Of a stretch of 64,000 bases of DNA, positions 45,136-53,819 are shown in pieces. The notes under the pieces were generated by a model. That model was given only the letters and a program-made list of their open reading frames with translations. It had not been told where the DNA came from and made no database searches. Each line of letters begins with the position of its first letter. Position 1 is the first letter of the stretch. The position numbers were made by a program, and so were the translations under genes. The DNA comes from Kordia sp. SMS9. Its GTDB lineage: Bacteria > Bacteroidota > Bacteroidia > Flavobacteriales > Flavobacteriaceae. The DNA is taken from contig NZ_CP031153.1 in the NCBI RefSeq assembly GCF_003352465.1, positions 2,453,533 through 2,517,532 of the forward strand, given 5' to 3'.

Positions 45136-46545
45136 TTAAAACATTTTCTTGTATTCTTTCGGATTGATGGTTCTGTTGATGTTTTCTTTGATAGCAACTG
45201 TTTTGCTGGTCATATTTCCTTCGTTAGATTGTACTGAATATTCCATAATATACCCATCGACAACTCCTTTACCTTGAATGAACCAGTTGGACAGTTTTAC
45301 ATTTGGCGCTACCCAAAAATTGATTTTGTTGTTTTGGTCAGACATGGCATACTCGTAACAAGTTGCGCCTAAAATGGTTTTGCTATTTCCTGTTTTTTGA
45401 AGCTTTGTATAATCATAGTTTGCCATTTGATCCGTTGGATTTTTCATTTTTCCGCCCATCATGCCTTTCGACATTCGCAATTTCATACCTGCCGATTCTA
45501 CAAAGATGTGCACACTTCCTTTGTCCATCACCATTACCGATTCGCCGCCCATTTCACCTTCCGAGTATTCGCTCATATCTGCTTTGATACCGATGTAGTC
45601 TGAATTTGGATTTAAGAGATAAGACATTTTGTAACTTCTGCCTTGGTTTGGCACTGAGATTTCTGTAACCGCTTCATACATAAATTGATACGTGCCTGGT
45701 GTTGCTGTGTCATTAGTATTTGGAGTGATGCTAAATCCTGAATCGGAATTGGAAGTTGTTTCCGTATCTTTTGTTTTGCTTATGGTTTCTTCGTTCGTAA
45801 ATTTTGGATCTTTTCCATTGATTTTACCACCTACGGAAGCTTCATAAAATGTTTCAGAAAAATCATCGCTATTGGCTTCGCGGATGACTTTTCTTAATGA
45901 AGCATTTCCTGAAAAACTAACTTGTACCTTTTTTTCAGATAACTCTGTTACGCTAATTCTCCCTTTCAGTACATCATAATTTTGATAATCGTCCGTAACT
46001 GCCCGTTTAAAATTATCGTCAGATTTCTTGTTATATGGTAATTGCGGATCGTATCCTAGTTGAAGTGTTGCTTCTTCAGGAATCTTGAAAGTATGTACGT
46101 TTGAGTTGTCATTTATTAAATCTTTATTTGTTTTAATAGTAATGTAAAACCCGTCATAAATATCCGCTTCGTGCGACCACCAATTTCCAGAAATCGTATA
46201 TCCTGTATTGGTTTTGAGAATTTTCATCTGACTTGCTTCCGTGATGTTTACATTGCCATACGTTTGTGAATGGTTGATAGAAATATTGCCAAAATCTTTT
46301 CCTGTGGCTGTGGATAATTTATCTTTTTTTACCGTTGGTTTTCCTTGGTTTGGATTGTTTCTTCCTTCAATAGTATCATCAATTGTTTTGTCAACTTTCC
46401 TGTCAATTTTGTCAACGACTTTATTTTCAATGTTTTTTGCTTTTTCTTTTGCTTTCTGTTTTAATCTTTTAAATAATTGTGCATCAGCATTTTGAAAACA
46501 CATCAGACAAATGATGAAGCAGAGTATGTGTAATTTTGATTTCAT
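45136..46545 (-). CDS. Secreted DUF4412-type protein
   Basis: The 469-residue protein has a signal peptide (NADAQ), a highly basic helical start (LFKRLKQKAKEKAKNIENK) and a C-terminal DUF4412-type region (YEYAMSDQNNKINFWVAPNV, IQGKGVVDGYIMEYSVQ). DUF4412 and the similar GLPGLI domain are common exported beta-proteins in Bacteroidetes with no assigned activity. It is the first of three minus-strand genes, divergent from the sigma factor gene. Confidence 0.7.
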   Translation of the reverse strand: MKSKLHILCFIICLMCFQNADAQLFKRLKQKAKEKAKNIENKVVDKIDRKVDKTIDDTIEGRNNPNQGKPTVKKDKLSTATGKDFGNISINHSQTYGNVNITEASQMKILKTNTGYTISGNWWSHEADIYDGFYITIKTNKDLINDNSNVHTFKIPEEATLQLGYDPQLPYNKKSDDNFKRAVTDDYQNYDVLKGRISVTELSEKKVQVSFSGNASLRKVIREANSDDFSETFYEASVGGKINGKDPKFTNEETISKTKDTETTSNSDSGFSITPNTNDTATPGTYQFMYEAVTEISVPNQGRSYKMSYLLNPNSDYIGIKADMSEYSEGEMGGESVMVMDKGSVHIFVESAGMKLRMSKGMMGGKMKNPTDQMANYDYTKLQKTGNSKTILGATCYEYAMSDQNNKINFWVAPNVKLSNWFIQGKGVVDGYIMEYSVQSNEGNMTSKTVAIKENINRTINPKEYKKMF

Positions 46546-46652
46546 GATAAATACGTTTGTTTATCCTTTTGTATATTTAACAGGCTTAATATTAACAGCT
46601 ACCCGAAAAAAATTTAGAATTATTGTTAATATTTTAATTTTTAAAACCACTA

Positions 46653-47198
46653 ATGAGTAGAAATAGCACAGATGCTGAGTTACAAGATTTATTACGATCT
46701 GATGATAAAAAGGCGCTTGAGACTATTTATGTAACGTACAAAAACGAGTTTTTGAATTATGCAAAAAAGTATGGTTTGGATGCGTATAACGCTACCGACA
46801 TTTACCAAGATGCGATTATTGCCATGCATCATAATTTTGTGAATTCGCAATTGGTACTGACCTCAAGTTCTATAAAAACGTATCTGTTTGGTATTGGAAA
46901 GTTTAAGATTTTAAAAAAATTAAAAGAAGCAAAAACACTGATAAATGTTACTACGGAAGAAGAAGCGTATGATGAAATTGCCATTGAAGAAACTACACCT
47001 TCCGAGCGTTCCATAACATTAAGTACATACTTGGATAGCATTTCTGAAAGCTGTAGAAAGGTGTTGGAATTGTTTTATTATCGGAATTTAACGGTGGAAG
47101 AAATTGTGCAATTGACCGATTATAAAGACGGAAATACCGTGCGAAGTCATAAATCGAGATGTTTGAAACGTTTAAAAGTGTTGTTTAAAAAAGTATAA
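46653..47198 (+). CDS. ECF-type RNA polymerase sigma factor
   Basis: The 181-residue sigma-70 family protein has region 2 (ATDIYQDAIIAMHHNF, KTYLFGIGKFKILKKL) and region 4 (ESCRKVLELFYYRNLTVEEI followed by TVRSHKSRCLKRLK). It has no region 1.1 or 3, so it belongs to the ECF group. The stop overlaps the start of the next gene by one base (TAATG), so the two are coupled. Its targets are unknown. The divergent envelope genes 41592-46545 are candidates. Confidence 0.9.
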   Translation: MSRNSTDAELQDLLRSDDKKALETIYVTYKNEFLNYAKKYGLDAYNATDIYQDAIIAMHHNFVNSQLVLTSSSIKTYLFGIGKFKILKKLKEAKTLINVTTEEEAYDEIAIEETTPSERSITLSTYLDSISESCRKVLELFYYRNLTVEEIVQLTDYKDGNTVRSHKSRCLKRLKVLFKKV

Positions 47199-47929
47199 TG
47201 AATAAGGAAGAATTTATACAAGATTATATTGCCAATCGTTTATCTGTTGAAGAGAAAGCGCGCGCAGAAAAATTGTTACAGTCGGATGCTGAATTGCAAG
47301 AACTCTACGAGATGCATCAAGAAATGACTGCGGCTTTTAAATTATCAAATGATAAAGCCTTAAAAAAACGATTGCAAACGTTGGATGACAATAGGGAAGA
47401 AGAAGTCATTCCGCTTTCACCGCAAAAAAATAATTTTACTGTTATAAAACGTATTGCCGTTGCGGCTGTTTTTATTGTGGGCGCTTTTTTTGCGATCAAT
47501 CAATTTACGGGAAATGGTGATGTATTTGATGCGTATTTTGAAATTTGTCCCAACACCTATTTGCCTGTAACCAGAGGAACAACTTCGCAAGATGCACAAT
47601 TTGAAGCTTTTACACTGTACGAAAGCAATGCTTTTCAGAGTGCAGAGATCGCTTTTGAGAAACTATTAAAAAATGAAGAAAATTCGAGTATTCGGTTTTA
47701 TTATGCGATGTCATTGATGAATCAAGAGAAATACGAGTTGGCTTTGAACGAATTAAATTCACTTACGAACACCACTTTTGAGTATCAAGCAGAATCCTTA
47801 TGGTATTCCGCGTTGATGCATCTCAAAAATAAAAATTCAGCAACAGCGAAAGAACAGCTTCAAAAACTACAAAAGCTGAATTCGGACTACAAACAAAAAG
47901 AAATTATGGCAATTTTAGAGAAATTATAA
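47198..47929 (+). CDS. Membrane protein with TPR-like C-terminus, probable anti-sigma partner
   Basis: The 243-residue protein begins with a zinc-less anti-sigma-like helical part (EFIQDYIANRLSVEEKARAE), one transmembrane helix (RIAVAAVFIVGAFFAI) and an extracytoplasmic tail with TPR-like pairs (FQSAEIAFEKLL, EKYELALNELNSL). It is translated with the sigma factor through a TAATG overlap. This order and topology fit an anti-sigma factor that senses envelope state, but no binding evidence exists. Confidence 0.75.
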   Translation: MNKEEFIQDYIANRLSVEEKARAEKLLQSDAELQELYEMHQEMTAAFKLSNDKALKKRLQTLDDNREEEVIPLSPQKNNFTVIKRIAVAAVFIVGAFFAINQFTGNGDVFDAYFEICPNTYLPVTRGTTSQDAQFEAFTLYESNAFQSAEIAFEKLLKNEENSSIRFYYAMSLMNQEKYELALNELNSLTNTTFEYQAESLWYSALMHLKNKNSATAKEQLQKLQKLNSDYKQKEIMAILEKL

Positions 47930-47963
47930 AAGCGAGACTTCTTGTAGAAAGAAATCTCGCTTT
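47929..47963. terminator. Terminator between convergent genes
   Basis: AAAGCGAGA (47929-47937) pairs with TCTCGCTTT (47955-47963), a perfect 9-bp stem with A/T flanks. It ends the sigma operon and probably also the convergent gene at 47985. Confidence 0.8.
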
Positions 47964-47984
47964 GTGTTCATTTTTAATTGTCAA

Positions 47985-49805
47985 TTAGTAATCTCGAATA
48001 ATGTAGGCTTCCCCAGTAATAGTTCGTGTTGTTCCAAATCGGTCTATATAATTTCCTGTAAATTCAATTTCCATGAAGGCGCCAACTCCGCCAACATTGA
48101 GTATTGTAAATTGAATTGCACCTGGAATTCCAACTGTTGCCACAGGATCAATACCATTAACGTCTCCTAATACTTCCATAGCTAATGCAGGTGGACCAGC
48201 CATATTTGTATCAAAAGGATACGTACCTGGTGTTATGGTATTTCCAAAAATGTACGTTCCGCTGGTCGGTGATTGCGCACCTAAGTTAATAAAACTTGGT
48301 GTTTGTACTCCTCCTCCAGGATTTATAATGTTGTATTGTAACGGCCCAGCATTTACGCTAAATCGGATGAATTCTGTTGGTGTTCCACCACAAGCAACTA
48401 GGTTTGCTGTTGCAGTTGGATTTGCTATTGCTGCTGTAGTAACAATAGTTTGCCCTGTTGCATTATCAAGTCCATCCATTACAATCGTAATAGGAATAGA
48501 ACAAGCAACCGCAGTGTAACTATGTGTTCCTGTTGTTACTGTGGCAAATCCTAATGTTTGTCCTCCTGTATCTTTGTAAATCACGTATCCATTGGTTACT
48601 AGAGCACCACTACAATTTACTACAGTTCCTGAAACATTTACAGGTACCGTTGACAAAGTAGCTGGAAGTGTTAAGGAAGTTGCTCCAGTATACGGTCCAT
48701 AAGTTCCTGTAGAAACTACGGTACCGCATGGATCTGTAACTGTAATGGTTAATACTTGTCCACTTGGAATTTTTCCACTTACGACACCACTTGCATTGGT
48801 AACGGCACTTCTTGAAAAAGTACTGTATGAAATGGTTACGGTCATCCCAGATAATGGTGTAGTTGTTCCCGATTGCACAACAGTGGCATCAAAATTTACT
48901 ACAGGAAATGGTGCATCGCAATTCCAGAATGAAAAATGGGTTACTTGTGCTACAAAGTGCGTTCCGTTGTTGATAGCTACTCCTTCTTCTACCCAAACTC
49001 CTGAATTTTCATCAAAGGACCATGTTGGTATTGAACCTGGCGCCGCTCCCATTTGGCTAGGATGAATTGGAATTTCAATTTGTGCAGGATTTGTAATTTG
49101 TAATTTTTCTCCAGCACTTCCTCTCATTTCTACACTGATCATTCCATACGAACCTAAAGCAACTTCTTGATAATTGGCGTCAATTCCATACAATTCTCCA
49201 GGCATGGTATTAGCAGTATCTTCCGATAAAGGATCTAAATAGTTTGCAGTAACGTAGACATTACCATTGTATGGATTTCCGTTTTCATCCATGAAACCAC
49301 CATTAAAGCGAATGTATGTTTCACCAATTTCTTCTGAATTAATGGATATTTCGCCACCATCAGATGTAATTACTTGCGCATTACCTAAACTGAATAGTTT
49401 GATAGTAAATGAATTAGATCCCGTAGGTACCATAACACGCGATCCGTTGGAGTATCCTTGTGCAGATGCTTGTGCGTAGGCAAAGTTTTGGTTTACAATG
49501 ACATTGATAAAGGATACGATACCATTTGCATCTGTAACTTCTTGTTGTCCACCCAAGGTTACCGTAGCGCCTATAATCGGCTGATTGTCTTCATCAATGA
49601 CTCTACCTATAAAATTTCCTTCTACTTCTCTTCCTTTGTACTCTCTGAGCGCTCTTTCAATGCGTTCTGAGTCTGCATTTTCGGCTTTTTGTGTGGTAGT
49701 AGCAGTTACGGCGTCTTGCGGTATTTGCTCTTCTTTTTGGCAGGCAAGTATGGTCACTAAGATTAAGGTACATAGCGCCAAATACTTTTTAAAATTTTTT
49801 TTCAT
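47985..49805 (-). CDS. Large surface lipoprotein with carboxypeptidase-regulatory-like repeats
   Basis: The 606-residue lipoprotein (lipobox LVTILAC) has an N-terminal carboxypeptidase-regulatory-like domain (NFIGRVIDEDNQPIIGATV, VTDANGIVSFINV) and at least two further beta-sandwich repeats (VVQSGTTTPLSGMTVTISY, VNVSGTVVNCSGALV). The rest is low-complexity Thr/Gly/Asn sequence. Such proteins are usually surface adhesin or scaffold types. No enzyme motif is seen. Confidence 0.7.
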   Translation of the reverse strand: MKKNFKKYLALCTLILVTILACQKEEQIPQDAVTATTTQKAENADSERIERALREYKGREVEGNFIGRVIDEDNQPIIGATVTLGGQQEVTDANGIVSFINVIVNQNFAYAQASAQGYSNGSRVMVPTGSNSFTIKLFSLGNAQVITSDGGEISINSEEIGETYIRFNGGFMDENGNPYNGNVYVTANYLDPLSEDTANTMPGELYGIDANYQEVALGSYGMISVEMRGSAGEKLQITNPAQIEIPIHPSQMGAAPGSIPTWSFDENSGVWVEEGVAINNGTHFVAQVTHFSFWNCDAPFPVVNFDATVVQSGTTTPLSGMTVTISYSTFSRSAVTNASGVVSGKIPSGQVLTITVTDPCGTVVSTGTYGPYTGATSLTLPATLSTVPVNVSGTVVNCSGALVTNGYVIYKDTGGQTLGFATVTTGTHSYTAVACSIPITIVMDGLDNATGQTIVTTAAIANPTATANLVACGGTPTEFIRFSVNAGPLQYNIINPGGGVQTPSFINLGAQSPTSGTYIFGNTITPGTYPFDTNMAGPPALAMEVLGDVNGIDPVATVGIPGAIQFTILNVGGVGAFMEIEFTGNYIDRFGTTRTITGEAYIIRDY

Positions 49806-50373
49806 GGTGTATTGGTGTTGATTAAATAATTCCTACTCTATTAAAGCTTTTCGGAATTCGCTTACGCGATACAACCATTAGAAATTGGGGAAAGGTATTA
49901 TTGTAAAATAGAGTGCAAAAAGTGTGGTATAAAAGTAGGTAAGGTGTAAGTATCCATATTTTTGTATCTTTTTAAACAATAATTAAGTAATTAAAAACTT
50001 ACTATAAATATACGTAATTATGTAAGAAAAGTTTTAAGTAAAACACTTACAATGTTTACTGTTTAAACGGATTTATGAACACGGAGTACTTTTGTTAGTT
50101 TTTATGAATTAGTTGAATAAACTTTCATACAAAATAGAAAGTTAAGAAATGTAGAAACAAGAAAGGCGAGTAACCAACTCAATTTTAAAATTTAAAATAC
50201 TGAAAATCAATATTTTAAATTTTAACTTTAAGCTGTTTTAAGCACAAAACGTATTCATTTTTGTATTCAGTTTTACTATTAATAGATTATAAAATTATTA
50301 AAAAAGGATGAAAAGAGAAGTATCTATTTTCTTTTTTATAATTTTTTACCAAAACAAAACTAAGTTTAAGTAA

Positions 50374-50389
50374 TTACGGAAAGCCGTAA
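50374..50389 (+). promoter_or_regulatory. Perfect dyad TTACGG-N4-CCGTAA, copy 3
   Basis: The arms are perfect and the centre is AAAG. The flanks (AAGTTTAAG upstream) resemble those of the copy at 23246. A weak TAACTTAC lies about 21 bp downstream. No gene follows closely, so any transcript would be non-coding. Confidence 0.4.
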
Positions 50390-50484
50390 AATTCAGAAAT
50401 ACTTTATGTATAACTTACCAACAATTAAAAGTGCTGAATAGTAGCCAAAAATCAAATTCTATTTTGATTATTCATCACCAAATT

Positions 50485-50646
50485 ATACCAATTAAACTAT
50501 ACAATGCGACTTTAGAGGCGAAGTTGCTTTGATCTCATAGAACGCCGTGAATATTTTGCATAGCCGTAGCTACGGAAAATAGTCGCAAGGAATTAGGAGA
50601 CCAAATGAACGAGTTTATATATTGTATTGTATAGTTTAATTGGTAT
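50485..50646. mobile_element. MITE-like element with perfect 21-bp inverted ends
   Basis: ATACCAATTAAACTATACAAT at 50485 is the exact reverse complement of 50626-50646. The 120 bp between have CCGTAGCTACGG, a 12-bp palindrome, near the middle. There is no coding capacity. No clear target-site duplication was found at the ends, so the mechanism of movement is open. Confidence 0.6.
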
Positions 50647-50848
50647 GAATCTCCAAACTTCAGAAGACATAATAAGAATTCAATTTCAAAATTTAAAATA
50701 CCCAATAGTAGAAGGTTATATTTCTAAAATTTGAAATTATGCTAAAACCGTAATTCAATTACTTTTAAAACATAAAATTATGTATAATACATTAAAAGTT
50801 ATGTTTTATAAATAAAATAATAGTACTTTCACAACTCAAAACAAAGTT

Positions 50849-50896
50849 TTTTCCTCTTAAATAGTAGGTTTTAAACTATTATTTTTAAGAGGAAAC
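50849..50896. other. Long AT-rich hairpin upstream of the toxin gene
   Basis: TTTCCTCTTAAATAGT pairs with ACTATTATTTTTAAGAGGAA with a small bulge. It lies about 130 bp before the toxin lipoprotein and could be a leader hairpin or a terminator. Confidence 0.45.
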
Positions 50897-51027
50897 CTTG
50901 TTGATAATTTAAGTTTTTCTGAAATATCTAAATCTATATTCTCCCCAAATCTAAATGATAGATACTAAAAAAACTCAAACTCCTTTGATTGTATTGCTAC
51001 GATTATTAATTATTTAAAGTAAAAATT

Positions 51028-52995
51028 ATGAAGCAAAAATTTGCAAACTATTTCAAACTAGGAATCCTTCTTGTAGGACTTTCTTTATTTCTACAAGGCT
51101 GTCAAGATGACGATCAGCTTGTTGTTCAAAACGAACATTCTCATCTGCAAAAAGGGAGAATTGAAAACTACAGTAAGCTCAACTCTTTTGTAGAAAAAAT
51201 TAAAAAGAAATCAGACACCATAACTGATGGCAAAACAACATCTTTAGAACAAATAAACGGTTTTGATATCCTCTACAATCAAGACATGTTTATACAGGAC
51301 GAGAATGGTCTTACTACCTTTTCTATTCCAATTTACAAACACAACCAAGAGGGGAAAACATTTAGCAACCTTATCGTAAAATTCAGTGACACTGCACCAA
51401 CAGAAGCATTTATTTTAAATTATTATCCAACGGATGCGTATATGGATGCAGCAGCTGTTGATGAGCAAACACCGTTTGCAGGGAAAATAAATTCAGAGCC
51501 CGTGAGTTATGACGGTAGTCTTGATCACATAAAAAGTTTGGGAGAAGACTGCACAACAATTATCGTAAAATATTGCAATTTTGGTGAAGAAGATGGTGGT
51601 GTACATTTAGGTGGACAAAATTGTACGGTCGGTTATTATTGGTTTGAAACCTATACCTTATGTCCCGATGATGAACCTAGTTTAGTGGATACGCCATCAT
51701 CACCAGGAGGTAGTGGAACAGAATCTACAACGAATCCTATTGATTATTCAAATGCAGGAACTAGTTCTAACACTACTTCTATAACTACACAAAACCCTGT
51801 GGTTGTACCAAATGTGCCAGACATTTATAATGATCTTGGTATTGACATCCCATTAGAAATGTTAGAATGGGTAAACAGACCAGAAAATGAAGACTTTAAG
51901 CAGGAAATAAAAGATTTACTAAATGAGGAAGATCCAATAAATAGAAAAGAACTTGAAGCATATTTATTGATAAAGTCTGAAACATCAGATACTCCGTGGC
52001 AAGATTATTCGGGAACTTTTAGAAATGTTACATCCTTACCATATTCACAAATTCGACATGAAATTGATAATGTTAAAGGGTATACATATACTGAATACAA
52101 ACTTAACAATGGTGATACAATTTTAGATGGGGATTTCGCGCAAACAATTACGAACGGTGTTTCTCATACTGCCGAACCATTACCTATAATTTTTTACAAT
52201 AGTAAAGAAGACAAAAGATTATTTGAAATTCCGCATCCATATAACAACTACCCTAGTGTTGATCTAAATCAATTATGGACAAACTTTTGGGTGGCAGTAC
52301 AAACAGGTATTCGTTATTGTACACCGTTAGAAGATGTTGTTATTCTTATTGAAGGAAAAGATTTTGATGGCGCTGAACAAAGTAGAGCGGTTGCAGGATT
52401 ATCTATACTAATTGACAATACACCTTTTGGGAAAGTATTCAAAATTATAAGAAGAGCAGGTACAGTGATTAGTACCGCCACACCAGTTGTAAGAAGGTAT
52501 GCTACGAATGTTTACAAAACTCAAAGAAAACTAGTTAAGAAACATAAACCCGATATAGCGACAGCATCTAATACAAGGAAAGGAAATTGGTCAGAAATGG
52601 GAACTGATGTTGATTTAATTGGTAAAGGTTATGAAGATTTACACGTTGATAGAATTACTGATATTGATTTGCCTTCGGCATCAAGTCGCGGTATAGATCA
52701 CGTTTTCAAAAATCCAGAAACAGGGCAATACATAATAGTAGAGTCTAAATACACTGGTTCATCTTCATTGAGCACACTGGCAGACGGTACAAGGCAAATG
52801 AGTGATGCTTGGATTTTAGGAAATAATAGACTATTTGAAGCTGTTGGTGAAAATCCAAATTTATACAATAATATTATTAATGATGGTTATGAAAGAGTAC
52901 TTGCAAAAGTATCCCCAGATGGTTCTATCGTATATAAAAAAATAAATGCTGATGGATATGTTATTACAGGAGATGCAGGAGATTTCACACCTTAA
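51028..52995 (+). CDS. PoNe-type DNase toxin on a lipoprotein carrier
   Basis: The 655-residue protein has a lipobox (LFLQGC, Cys25). Residues 30-200 and a Ser/Thr/Pro-rich linker (about 220-270) form a carrier. Near 455-475 a hydrophobic 'pre-toxin' helix (AGLSILIDNTPFGKVFKII) leads to a C-terminal domain that starts at about 518 with KGNWSEMGTDVDLIGKGYED. GID557HVF and IIVE572SK574YTG are the PD-(D/E)xK active-site residues, and GTRQMSDAWI follows. This pattern matches the PoNe DNase effectors. The next gene is a PoNi-like immunity protein. The lipoprotein carrier suggests delivery from the cell surface rather than a type VI shaft. Confidence 0.75.
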   Translation: MKQKFANYFKLGILLVGLSLFLQGCQDDDQLVVQNEHSHLQKGRIENYSKLNSFVEKIKKKSDTITDGKTTSLEQINGFDILYNQDMFIQDENGLTTFSIPIYKHNQEGKTFSNLIVKFSDTAPTEAFILNYYPTDAYMDAAAVDEQTPFAGKINSEPVSYDGSLDHIKSLGEDCTTIIVKYCNFGEEDGGVHLGGQNCTVGYYWFETYTLCPDDEPSLVDTPSSPGGSGTESTTNPIDYSNAGTSSNTTSITTQNPVVVPNVPDIYNDLGIDIPLEMLEWVNRPENEDFKQEIKDLLNEEDPINRKELEAYLLIKSETSDTPWQDYSGTFRNVTSLPYSQIRHEIDNVKGYTYTEYKLNNGDTILDGDFAQTITNGVSHTAEPLPIIFYNSKEDKRLFEIPHPYNNYPSVDLNQLWTNFWVAVQTGIRYCTPLEDVVILIEGKDFDGAEQSRAVAGLSILIDNTPFGKVFKIIRRAGTVISTATPVVRRYATNVYKTQRKLVKKHKPDIATASNTRKGNWSEMGTDVDLIGKGYEDLHVDRITDIDLPSASSRGIDHVFKNPETGQYIIVESKYTGSSSLSTLADGTRQMSDAWILGNNRLFEAVGENPNLYNNIINDGYERVLAKVSPDGSIVYKKINADGYVITGDAGDFTP

Positions 52996-53014
52996 ATTTA
53001 ATTATATTTGTTTG

Positions 53015-53770
53015 ATGAATGATAAATTAAATATTGAAAATCTGTTCAGTCTAAAGAAAGATTTTATAAGAATAATAGAAGAAACAGAAGAGAAATTAAG
53101 AAGCAATCTCATTTCTTCGGATAGAATTAAAACAGTCAAGAGAGTACAAGTTGTTAAATATATAAACGTATTTAATTTTTCATATTGTATTAAATCTGAT
53201 AACACTTTTTTGAAAGAAAAATTAGAAGAACTTCTTGTAAGATTACCTAATTATTGGATTCAAGAAAAAGTAAAAGTTCATCATGGAAGAAAAAGAATTG
53301 AATTAAATCAATACTATTTAGATGCGTACCATCAAATGTTGACTATTATTTCTTTATGTATTCTATTAGATATTTCAAAAGAAAAATTTTCTCCCATAGT
53401 TGAACTTATTGACAGAGACAACGTGAAAGATTTCCTTTATGAAAATCTTATAAGGTATCATTTTCCAAATCGAAAAGTGATAAAAGAAGAATCTTATTCT
53501 AAATTTTTGGCTATTCCAAAAATGAATAAACGGATAGTTAATATTTTAGATGAAGACGACAAAACTACTTTGATAAAAAGTATAAAGTCATATTTGGATA
53601 AATATTGGTATAAGGTTCATAAGGATTTTTCATGGTATAACAGTCATATCAATCATCCTAACTCCTTTTATGGCTATTGGGCATTTGAAGTGGCGGCTAT
53701 TGTCAAAATTAAAGGTTTGGATGATAGTTCCTTTAAGGACAATACATATTATCCTGATAGATTAGTATAA
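53015..53770 (+). CDS. PoNi-type immunity protein
   Basis: The 251-residue product from the ATG at 53015 has the C-terminal signature YGYWAFEVAAIVKIKGLDDS followed by YYPD, which matches the DUF1911 half of PoNi immunity proteins, and helical DUF1910-like sequence before it. It starts 19 bp after the toxin stop. The open frame extends upstream to 52946 inside the toxin, but that part has no similarity. It should bind and block the DNase in the cytoplasm of the producer and its kin. Confidence 0.75.
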   Translation: MNDKLNIENLFSLKKDFIRIIEETEEKLRSNLISSDRIKTVKRVQVVKYINVFNFSYCIKSDNTFLKEKLEELLVRLPNYWIQEKVKVHHGRKRIELNQYYLDAYHQMLTIISLCILLDISKEKFSPIVELIDRDNVKDFLYENLIRYHFPNRKVIKEESYSKFLAIPKMNKRIVNILDEDDKTTLIKSIKSYLDKYWYKVHKDFSWYNSHINHPNSFYGYWAFEVAAIVKIKGLDDSSFKDNTYYPDRLV

Positions 53771-53780
53771 ATTATAAACA

Positions 53781-53808
53781 TGAGCGTTGTGATTGTTTAC
53801 AACGCTCA
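53781..53808. terminator. Perfect 10-bp hairpin after the toxin/immunity pair
   Basis: TGAGCGTTGT pairs with ACAACGCTCA around an 8-base loop. No T run follows on the plus strand, so it may be a processing hairpin or a factor-dependent terminator. Confidence 0.5.
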
Positions 53809-53819
53809 CAACTTACTAT

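Larger units (their letters stand above)
49806..51027. other. Gene-poor region of 1.2 kb
   Basis: No convincing gene was found here. The stretch is very AT-rich and holds a perfect TTACGG-N4-CCGTAA dyad (50374-50389), a MITE-like element (50485-50646) and a long hairpin (50849-50896). Confidence 0.6.
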
